Assembly (NCBI GenBank): GCA_034440615.1
Contig: JAOTOM010005153.1
Span: 558,001 to 622,000, forward strand
Length of the DNA stretch: 64,000 bases
From: Ashinkailepas kermadecensis
Lineage: Eukaryota; Arthropoda; Thecostraca; Neolepadidae
Direction of reading: 5' to 3'
The notes below the pieces were generated by a model, which had not been told where the DNA came from, ran no database searches, and saw nothing but the letters and a program-made list of their open reading frames with translations. This document shows positions 48,342 through 60,546 of the stretch, in pieces (position 1 is the stretch's first letter; the number at the start of each line of letters is the position of its first letter). The translations under genes and the position numbers were made by a program.

Positions 48342-48474
48342 CCTTTCTTCACCGCTTCGCGGCGGCCGATCTGGAGCACGATCTGGCCGGTTTTGGTCTT
48401 CTTGAATGCGGCGATGGCCTCGGCGTGCGAGAAGCCGCGCAGTGGCTCACTGTTCACAGAGAAGATTTCGTCGC
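48342..48474 (-). CDS. PDZ scaffold protein, exon 4 (second half of PDZ2)
   Basis: Acceptor TTTCGCAG precedes 48474 and donor GTAAGG follows 48342. The 133-nt exon starts with two bases that complete the split Gly codon from exon 3, then encodes DEIFSVNSEPLRGFSHAEAI and AAFKKTKTGQIVLQIGRREA-VKK, the second half of a PDZ domain (residues 741-783 of the assembled protein). The His at the start of the second helix (SHAEAI) is the residue that marks class I PDZ domains, which bind S/T-x-hydrophobic C termini. Two bases remain at the end, so at least one more exon must follow at lower coordinates; I could not find it. Confidence 0.85.
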
Positions 48475-48497
48475 CTGCGAAACGGCGGTCACGTGTC

Positions 48498-48662
48498 AGC
48501 ATGGATCGGCAGACACAGCCGGGGTCGGCGGAGGTAGGAGAGAATGAGAGCGCGGAGGTCAGCAGGCGTCAGTGAGAAGCAAAGGTCAACAGGAACAAGC
48601 AGACACAGCTGGGGTCGGCAGAGGTCAGCATGGATCAGCAGACACAGCTGGGGTCTGCAGAA
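48498..48662. repeat. ~40-bp imperfect repeat
   Basis: Three copies of a segment with CATGGATC(G/A)GCAGACACAG and C(C/T)GGGGTCGGC inside intron 3 of the PDZ gene. Confidence 0.75.
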
Positions 48663-49144
48663 GTTGGAGGGGATGAGCTGGTGGTGGGATGTGTTCGCAT
48701 CACGTTCCAGTAATCTGAACACAGTTCGCAGCTCGGCACATTCAGACAAGACAACGCGTGTAACAACTCATTTAGTGTCATGCTCGACTGCATCCTTCTC
48801 GGGGAACCTAAAGATGCTCCCAATCAGCGAACACCAACCGTTTGCTCGGGCACAATGCTTAGTTACTGATCAATAGCCATTCGCCGCGTCTTCGGAGGCA
48901 TTTAATTTCCTGGACTAAACCATGACTTCCAGCGGGTGAGTCGGCGGAATGTGCACAAAGACAACTCTTGTATCGACTGTCTGTGTGTATCGCCCAGGCA
49001 TGCAGGGACCCTCTCGGACGTCTACCAATCGTGGCCGGCCTTTGACTTGGATGCTGGGGCAGCAGAGGAGCCCTGGCATCATTATTCAGCGCATCTCACG
49101 AAGCGATCGTCCACCAGGCACCTATTCATTGCAGGCGTAACAGG

Positions 49145-49735
49145 GATGTCCACGCGTCACTGTTGACGCGACGAGGGTCACTACTGACGTGACGAGGGTG
49201 TTAACGCATCACTGCTGACGCGACGAGGGTGTTCACGCGTCACTGCTGACGTGACGAGGGTGTTCACGCGTCACTGCTGACGCGACGAGGGTCACTACTG
49301 ACGTGACGAGGGTGTTCACGCGTCACTGCCGACGTGACGAGGGTGTTCATGAGTCACTGCTGACGTGACGAGGGTGTTAACGCATCACTGCTGACGTGAC
49401 GAGGGTGTTCACGCATCACTGCTGACGTGACGAGGGTGTTAACGCGTCACTGCTGACGCGACGAGGGTCACTACTGACGTGACTAGGGTGTTCACGCGTC
49501 ACTGCCGACGTGACGAGGGTGTTCACACGTCACTGCCGACGTGACGAGGGTGTTCACACGTCACTGCCGACGTGACGAGGGTGTTCACACGTCACTGCTG
49601 ACTTGACGAGGCTGTTCATGAGTCACTGCTGACGTGACGAGGGTGTCCACATCACTGCTGATGTGACGAGGGTGCTCACACGTCACTGCTGACGTGGCGA
49701 GGGTGTTCATGCGTCACTGCAGACGTGACGACTGC
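49145..49735. repeat. 31-bp minisatellite in PDZ-gene intron 3, about 19 copies
   Basis: Unit GTGTTCACGCGTCACTGCTG plus ACGTGACGAGG (31 bp), with a shorter 22-bp form lacking TGTTCACGC. Each unit holds CGTCAC and GTGACG as an inverted pair around a 7-base spacer. Confidence 0.93.
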
Positions 49736-49870
49736 TAGGCCATATAGCGTAGCAACCTCCCACGCCAGTTGGCGGTGGGTGCACTCTGAAACCCCGCCGG
49801 TTGTGGGATTCGAACCCTCGCTCCCACAACCAAGAGTCAAACGCCCCACGGACTGAGCTGCCGCGACCCC
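49733..49870 (-). mobile_element. tRNA-headed SINE, family 2, copy 1
   Basis: On the minus strand: GGGGTCGCGGCAGCTCAGTC (A box), ACTCTTGGTTG anticodon-like arm, AGGGTTCGAATCCCAC (B box), then a body GCGGGGTTTCAGAGTGCACC...CGTGGGAGGTTGCTACGCTA. A relative lies at 60547-60685. The CTCTT arm suggests a tRNA-Lys(CTT)-like origin. It sits in intron 3 next to the 31-bp array. Confidence 0.75.
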
Positions 49871-51680
49871 ACATACGCGACACAGGTGTTCATACTTGTC
49901 TGCAGACGTGACGCAGGTGCCCGCCCGCAGGGTCAGTACGAGTTGCCTCTCAGTACGAGAGTCAGTACGAGCTGCCTCTCTGATTGCATGCCCGTGTAGC
50001 GTGTACGTCCAAAGCTGTTTTCAACGCACATATTCCACGCTCTGCGTGGACGAAAACACGCCGTGTATGGTGCAGCTCGGCGCTGACAGGCAAGCCGGGA
50101 GGGAGCGGGAGGGAGTGGAGAGCCAGCCAGACAGAGGGATCCAATCATCGTAATCCGGACAGCAATCGGAGGGGGACTACGCTTGAATGCACACTCTTAG
50201 ATCGTCTATTGCCACCCGTCATCACAAAAACCGCACCGACAAACGACAGCACACAAGGTCGTTGGCATCGGCCAGCTCGGCCCCCATGGGACGGGAATAG
50301 TGGCGACATTAGATCTCGCCATATCCCGTTACTGGGCACCACGCTGCCGCGCAATATGGCCGGCTGGGGCCGTTTTTGTGTGCCCTTTTTGCCCGGCGGC
50401 GGCGGCGGTCGCTGATCTCGTCCAGCTACATCTCAATGAAATCAACAGTGCGAGGGGCGAGGCTATGAGGCGACAGCAGGGCGGGGGCCGCCGAAGCGGT
50501 TCTGGCAAATATTCAGCAAAAGCATAGGATTAGGAAAAGGGAGCAACAATTACCTGTCAGTCGCTGTGACGCAGTGGAGTAGGAACAATGAGTGCCACTT
50601 TGCTGGGCGACGGGGGGAATATGAGCAGGCATTAAATGGAGAGCCAGACGGGCATTAGGCTTAAATTCTTCCCCGCTGATAGTGACTCAGTGAACAGTTT
50701 TGCTGGCTAATGGCAGGACTGAAAATGTCAAATCGCGTGAAAAAGTAGCGCGTGGGCTGGCCAAGTTTGGAAATGTTTCCACATGAATTTGTTGCGTTTT
50801 AACTTGCGGCTTCCAGAAGCTAGACGAAATTTTCCTTTGGCATTCACTTTAGGCAATGCCTAGCGTTAGCTTACAAAAGCTGAATGAATGTGCAAAAGGA
50901 AATGCACTGCGAGATGAAAAGAAAAAAAAAAAAAAAGATATCTGAAATTTCTGATACCGGACCGCATCCACACATGCTCAACGCGAAGCCGAAGCCAGAT
51001 CCAGTCAGCTGGGTCAAACATGGCTTAGCAAACTCAGTAAAGAAACGCAATGTTACCCGGTGGCAGAGGCGCGGCCAAGGGGGTCGGCCCCCTTCCCCTT
51101 AGTAACCAAAGGTACACAAAATAAAACAAGAAATTTTGACAATATTACCACGCAGAAGTGAACATTTTCACTACCAACCATTTCGCTACATCTTTTTATG
51201 TCGAGCCCCCTATTTAGGAAATTCTGGTTGCACCATGCCTGGTGGTACCTATCATTCATAAGAAGGCGTCCGCCGTGGAGACCACCCCATCCCTGGCATG
51301 CTCACATTGAACAATTAGCGGCAGCGACAAAAAGAGTCCAGAACTGAACTATCATATCATCTTTGCAAGCACGAGCTTGTGCAGCAGCCCGATATTTCCT
51401 GGTGTTGCTAAGATCGCATGTTCGCAATATTACCACCGCTTCACGTGTCAACACCTTGTGTTCGTTCCTGTTACCATGTCTGAATATAGCCACACATGCT
51501 GCACCTTTCCGCTGAATATGACATAAATCGCATGTCAGATACACAACGAACTATGCTCCGAGCATAAGGTAAGTTAATACAGCTACGGCTGTCACACATC
51601 TAGTAAGTGAATACGATCAGCATAGAAGGACAACAACATAACCAGCTGTGCTCAGCCAGCCAGCGAGAGTTCTGGCTCAC
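49871..51680. other. remainder of PDZ-gene intron 3
   Basis: About 1.8 kb of intron with no exon, SINE or array that I recognise. A GGCGGCGGCGGCGGTCG run lies at 50396-50412 and a poly(A) run at about 50921-50936. Confidence 0.5.
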
Positions 51681-52330
51681 CTTCCTTCAGTTTGGACTCC
51701 TCGGCCGCCTGGCCGTTGGGGAAGATGGTCTTGACGAAGATGCCCATGTCGCCTTTGGGCGAGTCGCGGCCGCCCACCACGCTGAAGCCGAGACTCTTCT
51801 TGCCGCGCCCCTTCTCGAACACCACCATCATGATGTTGAGGTAGAGCGACTTGGGTCGGCGCGGCATCGTGCAGAGGCCGCCGCCGCCGCCGCCGCCGCC
51901 GGTGGTGGTGGTGACCGGGTGCGAGTGCAGACGCGCCGCCGTCCGGTGTGGGGTGGCGTCGCCGCTGACGGCGGCGCCGCTGCTGCCGATGCGGTGCCGC
52001 CGCCGGTGGCGCGCCTCGCTGAACGTCTGCGAGTACTGCGGCGTGCGCGGCGCGCTGTCGCAGCCGCCAGCGGCGTCGGCGGCGGCCGCGCCGCTGCCAT
52101 CGTGCACCAGCGCGCCGCTGGTGCTGACGACGGTGACGTACCGCTGCGGCAGCGCCACCGGCGGCGGCGGCGGAGTCGCGCCGGCCGGCGGTCGCGCGTC
52201 GCGCGCGATCACCACGTCCACGTCGGCGGGCGTGTCGCGCAGGATCTGGCACGCCTCGTCGAGCGTCACGCCGCGCAGGCGCCGCCCGTTCACGTTGATC
52301 ACCTCGTCGCCGACGCGCAGCCGGCCGTCG
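51681..52330 (-). CDS. PDZ scaffold protein, exon 3 (end of PDZ1, linker, start of PDZ2)
   Basis: Acceptor CCATCGCCAG precedes 52330 and donor GTGAGC follows 51681; 650 nt. The first base completes the split Arg codon. The exon encodes [20 protein letters not shown], then [20 protein letters not shown], finishing PDZ1. A Pro/Ala/Gly-rich linker with polyglycine (about residues 570-680) follows, then [20 protein letters not shown] and [20 protein letters not shown] then [15 protein letters not shown], the first half of PDZ2 with an SLGF carboxylate-binding loop. In PDZ1 the helix-2 start is Leu rather than His, which suggests a non-class-I ligand. The [11 protein letters not shown] stretch is characteristic of the PDZD2/pro-IL-16 group. 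Confidence 0.88.
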
Positions 52331-52804
52331 CTGGCGATGGAGGCGGGTCAGAACACGCTGCCCCGCTACTGGACGGCAACTTGGTCATCGTATCAAATCA
52401 CTCTGAACAGGCACAAGTATCGCGTCAGACCAAAAACGAGTGTCCGGTTCAGGACAGTCAAACGCTAAGTCAGAACAAAGAACGAAGCGACAGCGTACAC
52501 AGGGTAGAGAGCTGCAGCTACTGCACACTATTCTATTCAGTCGTGAACAACACCGTGATACCAGATGTACATACCAGACCAGATGTACAATGCCGTAGTT
52601 TACTGTGTAGCATGCTGTTGGCAAAACTGTGTGAAGCTATACGGAAAATTCCGACAGCCGGATGGCGACACTTCTAAAGGTCACGACCGGCATCCAGCCG
52701 CACCTACGCCGCTAAACGACCGCCTGGGCTGCAGTCGAGACATCAGTCGAGAGCGTTGGCCTGATAGCGCCCGGTGCGAGTTCGAGCGTGACTGCGCCAC
52801 TCAC

Positions 52805-54164
52805 CGTTCGGCCAGTCCAGCCGGCTCGATCTCGGAGATGTAGTAGCCGCTGGCCGTCTGCTCGGAGTTGCGCCGGCCCTGGATGCTGATGCCGAGCTGT
52901 TCGCCGGCGGCGCGCACCAGCCGCAGCAGCTTGAACTGCCGGTTGGTGATGGCGGCCAGGTTGGGTGGCAGCGAGATGGGTGGCGCCGGACTGTACTCGG
53001 AGGAGCGGCGGCCGCCGCGGCGCGAGTCGGGCGACGCGACGCGCCGGCGCGCCGTCTCCGGGAAGTCGTGCGACGCGATGCGGCGCGTCACCTCGCTCCG
53101 GTCGACCGAGGTGGAGCGCAGGTGGCGCCGCACCGGCTCAGAGTCCAGGCCGGCGGGCGGCGCCGCCGGCGGCGTCAGCACCGGCACCGGCAGGCAGCGG
53201 CCGCCGCCGGCCGCGGCGGCGCCGACGCGCTGCTGCCGACCCAGGAAGCCCGGGCTGTACATGTCGTCCGCCTCGACCTGGCAGCGCGCATCGGCCGCGC
53301 CCGGCCAGAAGGCGTGGCGCGAGCGCGGCGCGCGCCGCACGATCTTCTCCTCGTCGCACAGGTTCTTCTCGTCGGGCTTACCCTCGCTCGAGGCGCCCGA
53401 GTCGGTGCGCTGCGACGCCACGCTACCCGTCTCCGAGTCGTGCGTCGAGCCGCTGTCAGAGTTCTCGTTGAGGATGCCGCTGTCGCTGTCGCCGTCGCCG
53501 CGCGCCGCCGCCTTGCCAGCGTCGGCCGGCGCCGACTGCTGCGACCGGAACGACAGGTTGAGCTGCGCCACCGACAGGCTGCGCGTCTTCCAGGCGGCGG
53601 CGGCGGCCGCCTGCCGGCCGCGCGGCCGTCGCCGGGTCCGCTCCAGCGTGCTGACGCAGAGGCCGGTGTCGGCGGCTGGCGGCGCGCGCTCCTCCGGCAG
53701 GGCGGTGAGCGCGCCGGCGGCGGCCTGGCCGCCGGCCGCCGACGCCTCCGACATCAGGTTGATGTGGTCGCAGCTGAGCGTCTTGGCGGCGGCGCAGCGC
53801 GCCTGCGGCCGGCGCGGGTCGACGCCGGCCGACGGGTCGTCGGCCGGCGTGTAGGTGGACAGCAGCGAGGTGGAGCTGCTGCGGTAGAGCACGCGGCCCG
53901 CGGCCGGCAGCGCCAACACGCCGTCTGGCGGCGGCTGGTCGCGCTTCGGGTCGCGGCCGCGCAGGAACAGGCTCTTGAGCGACTCGACCCGGTCCAGTTT
54001 GCCGCGGTCGCCGGGCCGCACCGGGTCGACGGGCGCGCTCTTTTTCTTGCGCGGGCCCGTGTGCGGCAGCGAGTGCGACAGCGATTGCGACAGCCGCTCC
54101 TTGGAGTCGCTGCGACGCAGCTGGTACCACTTGTGGCCCACCTTGCGGCTCCACGTCGAGAAGC
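52805..54164 (-). CDS. PDZ scaffold protein, exon 2 (long linker and first half of PDZ1)
   Basis: Acceptor GTGCGCATTGCAG precedes 54164 and donor GTGAGT follows 52805; 1360 nt. Two starting bases complete a Ser codon with exon 1, and CG is left for exon 3. It encodes FSTWSRKVGHKWYQLRRSDS, a basic KKKSAPVDP stretch, RVESLKSLFLRGRDPKRDQ, then about 350 residues of Ala/Arg/Ser-rich, probably disordered sequence including a Ser/acidic patch (SDSGILNENSDSGSTHDSET). It ends with RQFKLLRLVRAAGEQLGISI and QGRRNSEQTASGYYISEIEP-AGLAE, the first half of PDZ1 (LGIS in the binding loop). Such proteins act as cytoplasmic scaffolds at membranes or junctions. Third-position GC is extreme; the antisense and shifted frames that are also open are shadows. 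Confidence 0.87.
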
Positions 54165-56724
54165 CTGCAATGCGCACAAAATAGTTGGAGGTGCGGCATT
54201 GGAGAGGAAGTGCCAACATATCCTCTGATTTATGACGAAACAATAATTTACATCTCGCATTAGTGGACTATTCTCATCTAATTGCATTGTATGAATAACG
54301 TGAACAAGGTGCAGCGGCTGGGAAAGCTCTCAATAACCGGTTCAAATTTACACCACCGTCATCTAGCGATTAACTACGAGTGCATCGGAAACAAATTGGT
54401 GCATCACGCATCGGTAATTGCGGATTGCGTTCAATGCAATTAAAGCCCACCTGACCAGTGATATACTTTTTTTGTCTCAGTGGACCACTCCTCTACTGTC
54501 CGGCGCTGCCCACATCGCGCAAGGCTGCTCCAAAACGGCGTATGGCGTGCCGGCCGACCTTGCTCGCCTTTGTTCGCTACAGCTGGCCAGTTGATGCGGC
54601 GCCACCGCCCGCCCAGATCCAGCGGCGGCACCGCCCGACTCGCGTGATATGGTTCCGTGTCGCTCGCCCCCTCACCCCACCCCCACCGGCTCCCCTCATG
54701 ATCGCTGACTCACAACTGCAGGCTGGCGGCGGGACGTGAAGAGCACCTGTACCGTCTGCCGTTTCCACGCAATTAATTGAGACCATGGATACACGGCACG
54801 CCAGTCGTTGTGGACGGCTGGGTGTGAGCCGTGGCCCCGCATGGGTCGGCCGTGGATAATTTTTTCACCCCATGAGATGACTTAAATTGAAATATAATTG
54901 AACAGTTATACCCGGGCATCCATCACCTTTCACCATCATAACTGGCAAGTCATTTCGGAATGCTTGAGCAGCTGGTAACCCAGAACACATCGTGTTAGGT
55001 GATCCGAACTGGACGACTAATTTTGGAGCTGATGACCCAGACATGATCTCTGTCTCATCAGATACCTCTCAAAGACAGCATCTGGACAAGGCCAATATAA
55101 CAAGGAGGATATGGGGATAACAGATAATGACTGGTATATGGCGCCATGAGAAGGGGAGAGGGCGGAAGAGATAACAGTTAGAACACGGATTGGCATGTCG
55201 AACCCTGAATTAACCATACTATTGATTATCCCATACAGGACAGGTGCTGGAGTCGTCACTGATTATTTGAGTTTTCGGGTTCGTCAACCCTCACTGGGTT
55301 ACACTGTACCCATGGCAAACTTATTAGTGAGAATTGCAACTGCAGACCAACTTAAAGAGTCTGCTTGTGGTGACGCATTAAGAGTGTTTTCAACAGCCCC
55401 GTTTGTGGTGAAGGATAGGTCTGCTTCACTCCACAATGATCTGAGAGTGGCAGTGCTTGGCCTCGTCTTGATCACCGAGTTGCCACTGTGATGGCTTAGT
55501 GGCGTCGCGCCGTGAACAGGAACGATGTCAGTGGTTCTGTGATAGTGCAACAAAAAAAATGGTACAACCGAGAAGCTGCAAGCCCAACATGCTGAGACAC
55601 AGAATAACAAACTTCGCTTCACGTTAAGGTGGCAAGAGCACCATCCGCAATGCGTGTTTGATTACATCTGATAGTTGAGATTTACGATGAGGCCACGCCA
55701 GCGTGTGTCGTGTCTAACAGGCTAGATACACACAAGGATATAAATACAAATCAAAATAGGTACAGTATAACCAGAAACTTAGTATAAATATCATGTCTTC
55801 ACTTTAATGATTTAGTTTTGATAATTCGATGCATTATCACCAAGAAGGAATGAGGGAAAATAACACAAAAGAATGGCGATTTGTTGGTTTCCGTGATGAT
55901 ATTCGCTAAAAGGGTTCCATTGCCATACGGCGTGCATTACTAGTTTGTGGTCGAATAATTACAAGTTTGTTGCAGCGATACTGAGGAAATTCAGCATGCA
56001 AACATTCTGAGTGCAACCATGGATAAATCACTGGCGCAACCTTGAGCCTTCAAGGGAGTGGGAAGGAAGGCACAGCAAGCGGTTAATGGGTGCTGCATGT
56101 TGTGTTGTTTTGAGGTGGGAACGTGGATGATTAACGAGCGAAAGGCATGGAACCCGCTGGCAATCATAGTGTCAGGGCGGTACGAAATAACATATCATAT
56201 TTGGCGTGTTGGAAAGAGCTAAAAATACACCAAATGTAATAAGCTACGCTGCATAACGTCAGTAATAGTCGCTCTGGCTGTAACGGATGATTTGTGCACA
56301 TACAAGGCGAAATGGGCAGTCTTACGTCTCACTGCTAGTTCACGAGGTGTTATAATTTTATTGATAGATAAAACAGATCAACCGATACATTCCCACCGGC
56401 GGGCCAGTGTTTCAAGCTGAGCGCGTCCTCTCCTCAGATCTATGCAACCGGACTCCACGATAAAGCAGCCGTCTAGACAGGAGCAGTACCGAGACAGCCG
56501 AATGACACCTACATCCTGGAGTAATTCCGCGGGAGCTGACAGGGAACATGTTTGGGCGTTTACCATCAGCGTGTTGGACGAGGGACCGCAGTGGCAAGCC
56601 AACACGAGGTGAAATCGGTCAGATCAACATCCGCCCGGCCTCAAACAAATCGCACAGATTAGCCGGCGGCGATGGGTCTTTGATCGATGAGGGAGGCTGA
56701 ATGGAGCGATAAACCGGTACTCAC
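54165..56724. other. PDZ-gene intron 1
   Basis: A 2.56-kb intron between phase-compatible splice sites. No repeat array or second gene seen. An isolated short GC-rich stretch occurs at 54480-54740. Confidence 0.6.
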
Positions 56725-56932
56725 TCTTTTTAGCGGCATCCAGAGACGTCTCGTGCGAGGCGGTGGTGGCCGGCGACGGCGGGTAGGATGGCAGAGGGCC
56801 CGGTCCGGGCGGCGGAGGGCCCAGTGGTAGCGCGTGAGGTGGGCCGGTCAGGGCGTCGGCCGCCCTCAGTGGCGACACACCCACCAGACGGGCCGCCGAC
56901 GGGTCCGACGGACGACGTCGGAAAAACTTCAT
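56725..56932 (-). CDS. PDZ scaffold protein, exon 1 (start codon)
   Basis: The ATG at 56932-56930 has A at -3 (GACAATGA). The 208-nt exon encodes MKFFRRRPSDPSAARLVGVS, a Pro-rich middle (residues ~31-54) and ETSLDAAKK, then donor GTGAGT at 56724. One leftover base plus the first two of exon 2 give Ser70, so the frame runs through without a stop. The four exons together total 2351 nt (783 codons plus 2 nt). The architecture (basic start, long disordered linker, two PDZ domains) resembles arthropod PDZD2/pro-IL-16-like proteins; orthology was not tested. An upstream non-coding exon cannot be excluded. Confidence 0.75.
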
Positions 56933-57004
56933 TGTCGCCGACGATCGCCGGCGGCAAGGCGGCAGCGGTCTGAAACCAGACGAGCGGCGTCGTCAGACGG
57001 TGTC

Positions 57005-57122
57005 ACCCAGAGGCGAAGACACAGACGAAAACACAGAGGTTAAAACACAGAGGTGAAACACATAGTCCAAGACACAGAGGTGAAAACACAGAGTGCAAGA
57101 CACGGAGTTGAAGACACAGGTG
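57005..57122. repeat. ~15-bp ACACAGAGGTGAAA repeat
   Basis: About seven imperfect copies of (A/G)ACACAGAGGTGAAA just upstream of PDZ exon 1, probably in the 5' leader or proximal promoter. Confidence 0.85.
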
Positions 57123-57729
57123 GACGGTCAACCATCCAGCCAGGTCAGCCGACGAAGGTCCGGGGTGTACTCTGAAGCATTGACGACAAGCAAGACATTC
57201 AGCAACATGCTTCTCAATCAAAGCGCCGCTGTGCATCGTACTGAAGTGGTACACTGCTTTGGCATGGGGTCCCACGAGGACCCACAACAATCCATCCGCC
57301 AGGAGGAACCCACTAGGATAGAACGCTGTCAGACGGCCGGAGAGTAGGCGTATATTTCGCTCACCTCAGTTTCAACACTATCACGTACTCATGCTATGAA
57401 CAGGGAAAGTACCCACGTAACAGGCTGCTAAGTTCGGTTTATGTGGGTGGCTGCCGGTACGAATATTTTACACTCGGGGGTGGGAACATCTGACGGCCAG
57501 CACATTTTCCAACACCTTTGTTGCCATTGCACATTGTCTTCGCGTTAAAACTCTCAGGCTTTTCACAGCAGTGTTGAGACAGAAGCGCGCCAAGCGTGAA
57601 AACCACACAAGCAGTGCTTATCACGAGCGACGAATTTCACAATCGTCACTCCATAGCGCTACCACACTGTAGCACCGGAAACACCATGTAACCGATCTGC
57701 GAACTACACGTATGCTCAGTCGACTACAC

Positions 57730-58640
57730 GTAAACTGCACCTACGCGTGCGATCGGCACGTGTGAAGCGTGAAGGTGACGCGTGTGGTCACGTGCCAGCC
57801 GGCGGGTCCCGCAGCTGCGCCACTCACGCCACGGCCGCCAATCTGGCGCACGCGTGCAGAACACGGCGCGATCGGCGCGGAGACGCGCGCGGCCGCCGCT
57901 ACCCCTGACCTGACCTCGCACCGTACCAGCGTCTCGATTAAATCGACTGCACGCGAGGCCCAGTGCAGCCGACAAGCACGCCCACCGACCTCGCAGCCGA
58001 CAAGCACGCCCACCGACCTCGCAGCCGGCAAACCGGTCTGCCGACACCGTAGCCGGCTTCATTCGCGCGACCGCGGCTCCCTCCTTCCCCTCGCTCCGTG
58101 ACCGGAATCCGGCAATCAGGCGCTTCCGGCCGGCGTGCGGCCGTGCACACGGCGGCACAGGTGTGACCGCTCCGGTGCCGCAGGGCACAGGCGCGGCCGC
58201 CGGGGATGTCGCCACACGCTGCAGCCACGCCGTCGTCGCCGGCGGCAGGTCTGACCCGCCAGTGGCGCGCCCGTGACATCGACATTCCTGGCCGGTGACG
58301 GGCCAGGGCGTCGGCCGACCACTCGACGGCCACTCGGCCCGGCCAGCCCGCCGGTTTAGCCGCCGGTGCCTGACGTGGGGCAGGCTCGGTAACACGTGTA
58401 GCGCCACCGGCCGCAACGCGTGCATCATGACATCCGGCCGGCCGCCCGCCCCGTGACGCCATGATCGGATCGCACGTCACGGCAGGCGCCGGCCCTGTGG
58501 CAGTGCAGCGAGAGGCGCGGCCTCGTGTAAATCGGCGGCGCGGCCACCAGGTGGCCGCCACTGCGCCGCCGCTTACCACGCTTGTTTCGGCGCGGCGGGA
58601 TTTGGGGGCGATACGCCGTCACGCGACTCAGAGCGACACG
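57730..58640 (-). promoter_or_regulatory. GC/CpG-rich block upstream of the PDZ gene
   Basis: About 0.9 kb is rich in G, C and CpG compared with its flanks and lies 0.8-1.7 kb upstream of the start codon on the minus strand. It includes a 29-bp unit repeated about 2.5 times at 57964-58035. No TATA box or initiator stands out. It could be the promoter or an unrecognised 5' exon; open frames here have no recognisable domain. Confidence 0.3.
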
Positions 58641-58954
58641 ACATCGCTCAGCACTTGCTGTCGACGGCACAGCGGCACCCAGTTCCCGGCCAAATGCCCC
58701 CTGATCCTGAGCACAGTTCTCCGACTGCGCTGTCCACAGTGCCACAGGCTGTAAGCAGACCTTTGACCCTTGTTCTCAGTCCCTCACCGCCGTCCACAGT
58801 CTTTGTTGTCCGCCGCACACAACTCCCCGACCATCGCTATGGACCCCTGTCAAGTTCTCAGCTCGCGATCCTCCGTACTTATTTCATGCTAACCCTTCGC
58901 AGTCCACGGCCCGCCGTCAACAGTCGGTGTCCTGTCCAGCGCATCGGTGTCCTG

Positions 58955-59740
58955 TTCATTGTTGATAACACTTGCCACTGTCCACCGTCTACCATCTACT
59001 GGTCTCCAGTCTGTTGTTGATAACACTTGCCACTGTCCACCGTCTACCATCTACTGGTCTCCAGTCTGTTGTTGATAACACTTGCCACTGTTCACGGTTT
59101 ACTGGTCTTTAGTTCGTTGTTGATAACACTTGCCACTGTCCACCGTCTACCGTCTACTGGTCTCCAGTCCGTTGTTGATAACACTCCCCACTTTCCACCC
59201 TTTACCCTTTATGTTCCAGTCCTTTTGATTACACCTCCCACTGTCCACCGTCTACCGTCTACTGGTCTCCAGTCCGTTGTTGATAACACTTGCCACTGTC
59301 CACCGTCTACCGTCTACTGGTCTCCAGTCCGTTGTTGATAACACTTGCCACTGTCCACCGTCTACCGTCTACTGGTCTCCAGTCCGTTGTTGATTACACC
59401 TCCCACTGTCCACCGTCTACCGTCTACTGGTCTCCAGTCCGTTGTTGATTACACCTCCCACTGTACATAGTTTACCGTCTACTGGCCTCCCATCCGTTGC
59501 TGATAACACCTGCCACTGTCCGCAGTTCGCTGACAGCAGATTACTCCAGTCCCCCACTTGCCACTGTCCCGTCTACCGTCTACTGGTCTCCAGTCCGTTG
59601 TTGTGTTGTACACCTAACTGTCCACCGTCTACCGTCTACTGGTCTACAGTCCGTTGGTGATTACACCTCCCTTTTTAATTTGTTTTCGTCTACTGGCCTC
59701 CCATCCGTTGCTGATAACACCTGCCACTGTCCGCAGTTCG
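58955..59740. repeat. ~54-bp minisatellite, about 14 copies
   Basis: Unit GTTGATAACACTTGCCACTG, TCCACCGTCTACCGTCTACT, GGTCTCCAGTCCGTT. Copies vary in length (about 46-62 bp); later ones carry GATTACACCTCCCACTG in place of GATAACACTTGCCACTG, and two related longer copies with CGCAGTTCGCTGACAGCAG lie at about 59520 and 59735. Confidence 0.92.
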
Positions 59741-60546
59741 CTGACAGCAGATTACCCAGTAATTTCCTGTCCGTGGGTGCCACAGCCAAAGACGGTCAGT
59801 CAGCTGACGTCCGAATACCAAATGACTAGCTGCCAGATGGCGCTGCCAGATGGCGTTGCCAGTGGCTTCAGAAGTCGGTGGATTGGATGGTGGGGTGCAT
59901 CAGTCGCCACCAGGGGTACGTGCAGTGAGGGACACGGAACACGGCCTACCCGCTTATTTCGGCCAACTCGGCGATTTGTCACGCTAAACTACCGCATGCG
60001 GCCACAAGCCAGTTTTTTGTGCCGCACTCTCGCATTCCCAACCTGGCTCCGGACTTGGTCACACACATACAGGATCCGCTGCGTCCGGGATAGCACTCCA
60101 TCTAACGTAGATGGTCGCCCGGCGATATGCCGGACTGACGGGCTATGTGTAACGGAGCGCGTCTCGAGCACTCCCACGAACCAATCTCCCTGACTTCACC
60201 CCGGAGACTACCTGATTGTTGACTGGCAAACAATCCAGCCGGCCGGCACACACAATTAACGCAATTAGTCCGCGCACACAACTACGGCAATTAGCGACGT
60301 TCGCCGCGTGTAGCGCTTTTATACCACTTCCTGCGCGAACAAGAAAGGTGACACTGAGCTCACTCGACCAATTAGAAGGCGACTCGCCGGAACATCTCCG
60401 GGGGAAAAACAATCGGGAAAAGTACAGAACCCAGCTCTGCCATTATCAACTAAACCGCGAAAAGCATTGGAGCCTTAGTAGTTGCGACATAAAAACCAAT
60501 GTTTGCACCAGAAGAACCTTGGGTTCTTTTACGACGCATTCAAGGC
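59741..60546. other. no gene seen
   Basis: About 0.8 kb. A 179-codon plus-strand frame continues out of the minisatellite but has no recognisable domain or codon bias. Confidence 0.45.

Noticed and set aside
51607..54287. Plus-strand and shifted frames over PDZ exons 2 and 3
   Set aside because: Ala/Arg-rich shadows; only the minus-strand frame gives PDZ motifs and phase-matched splice sites.
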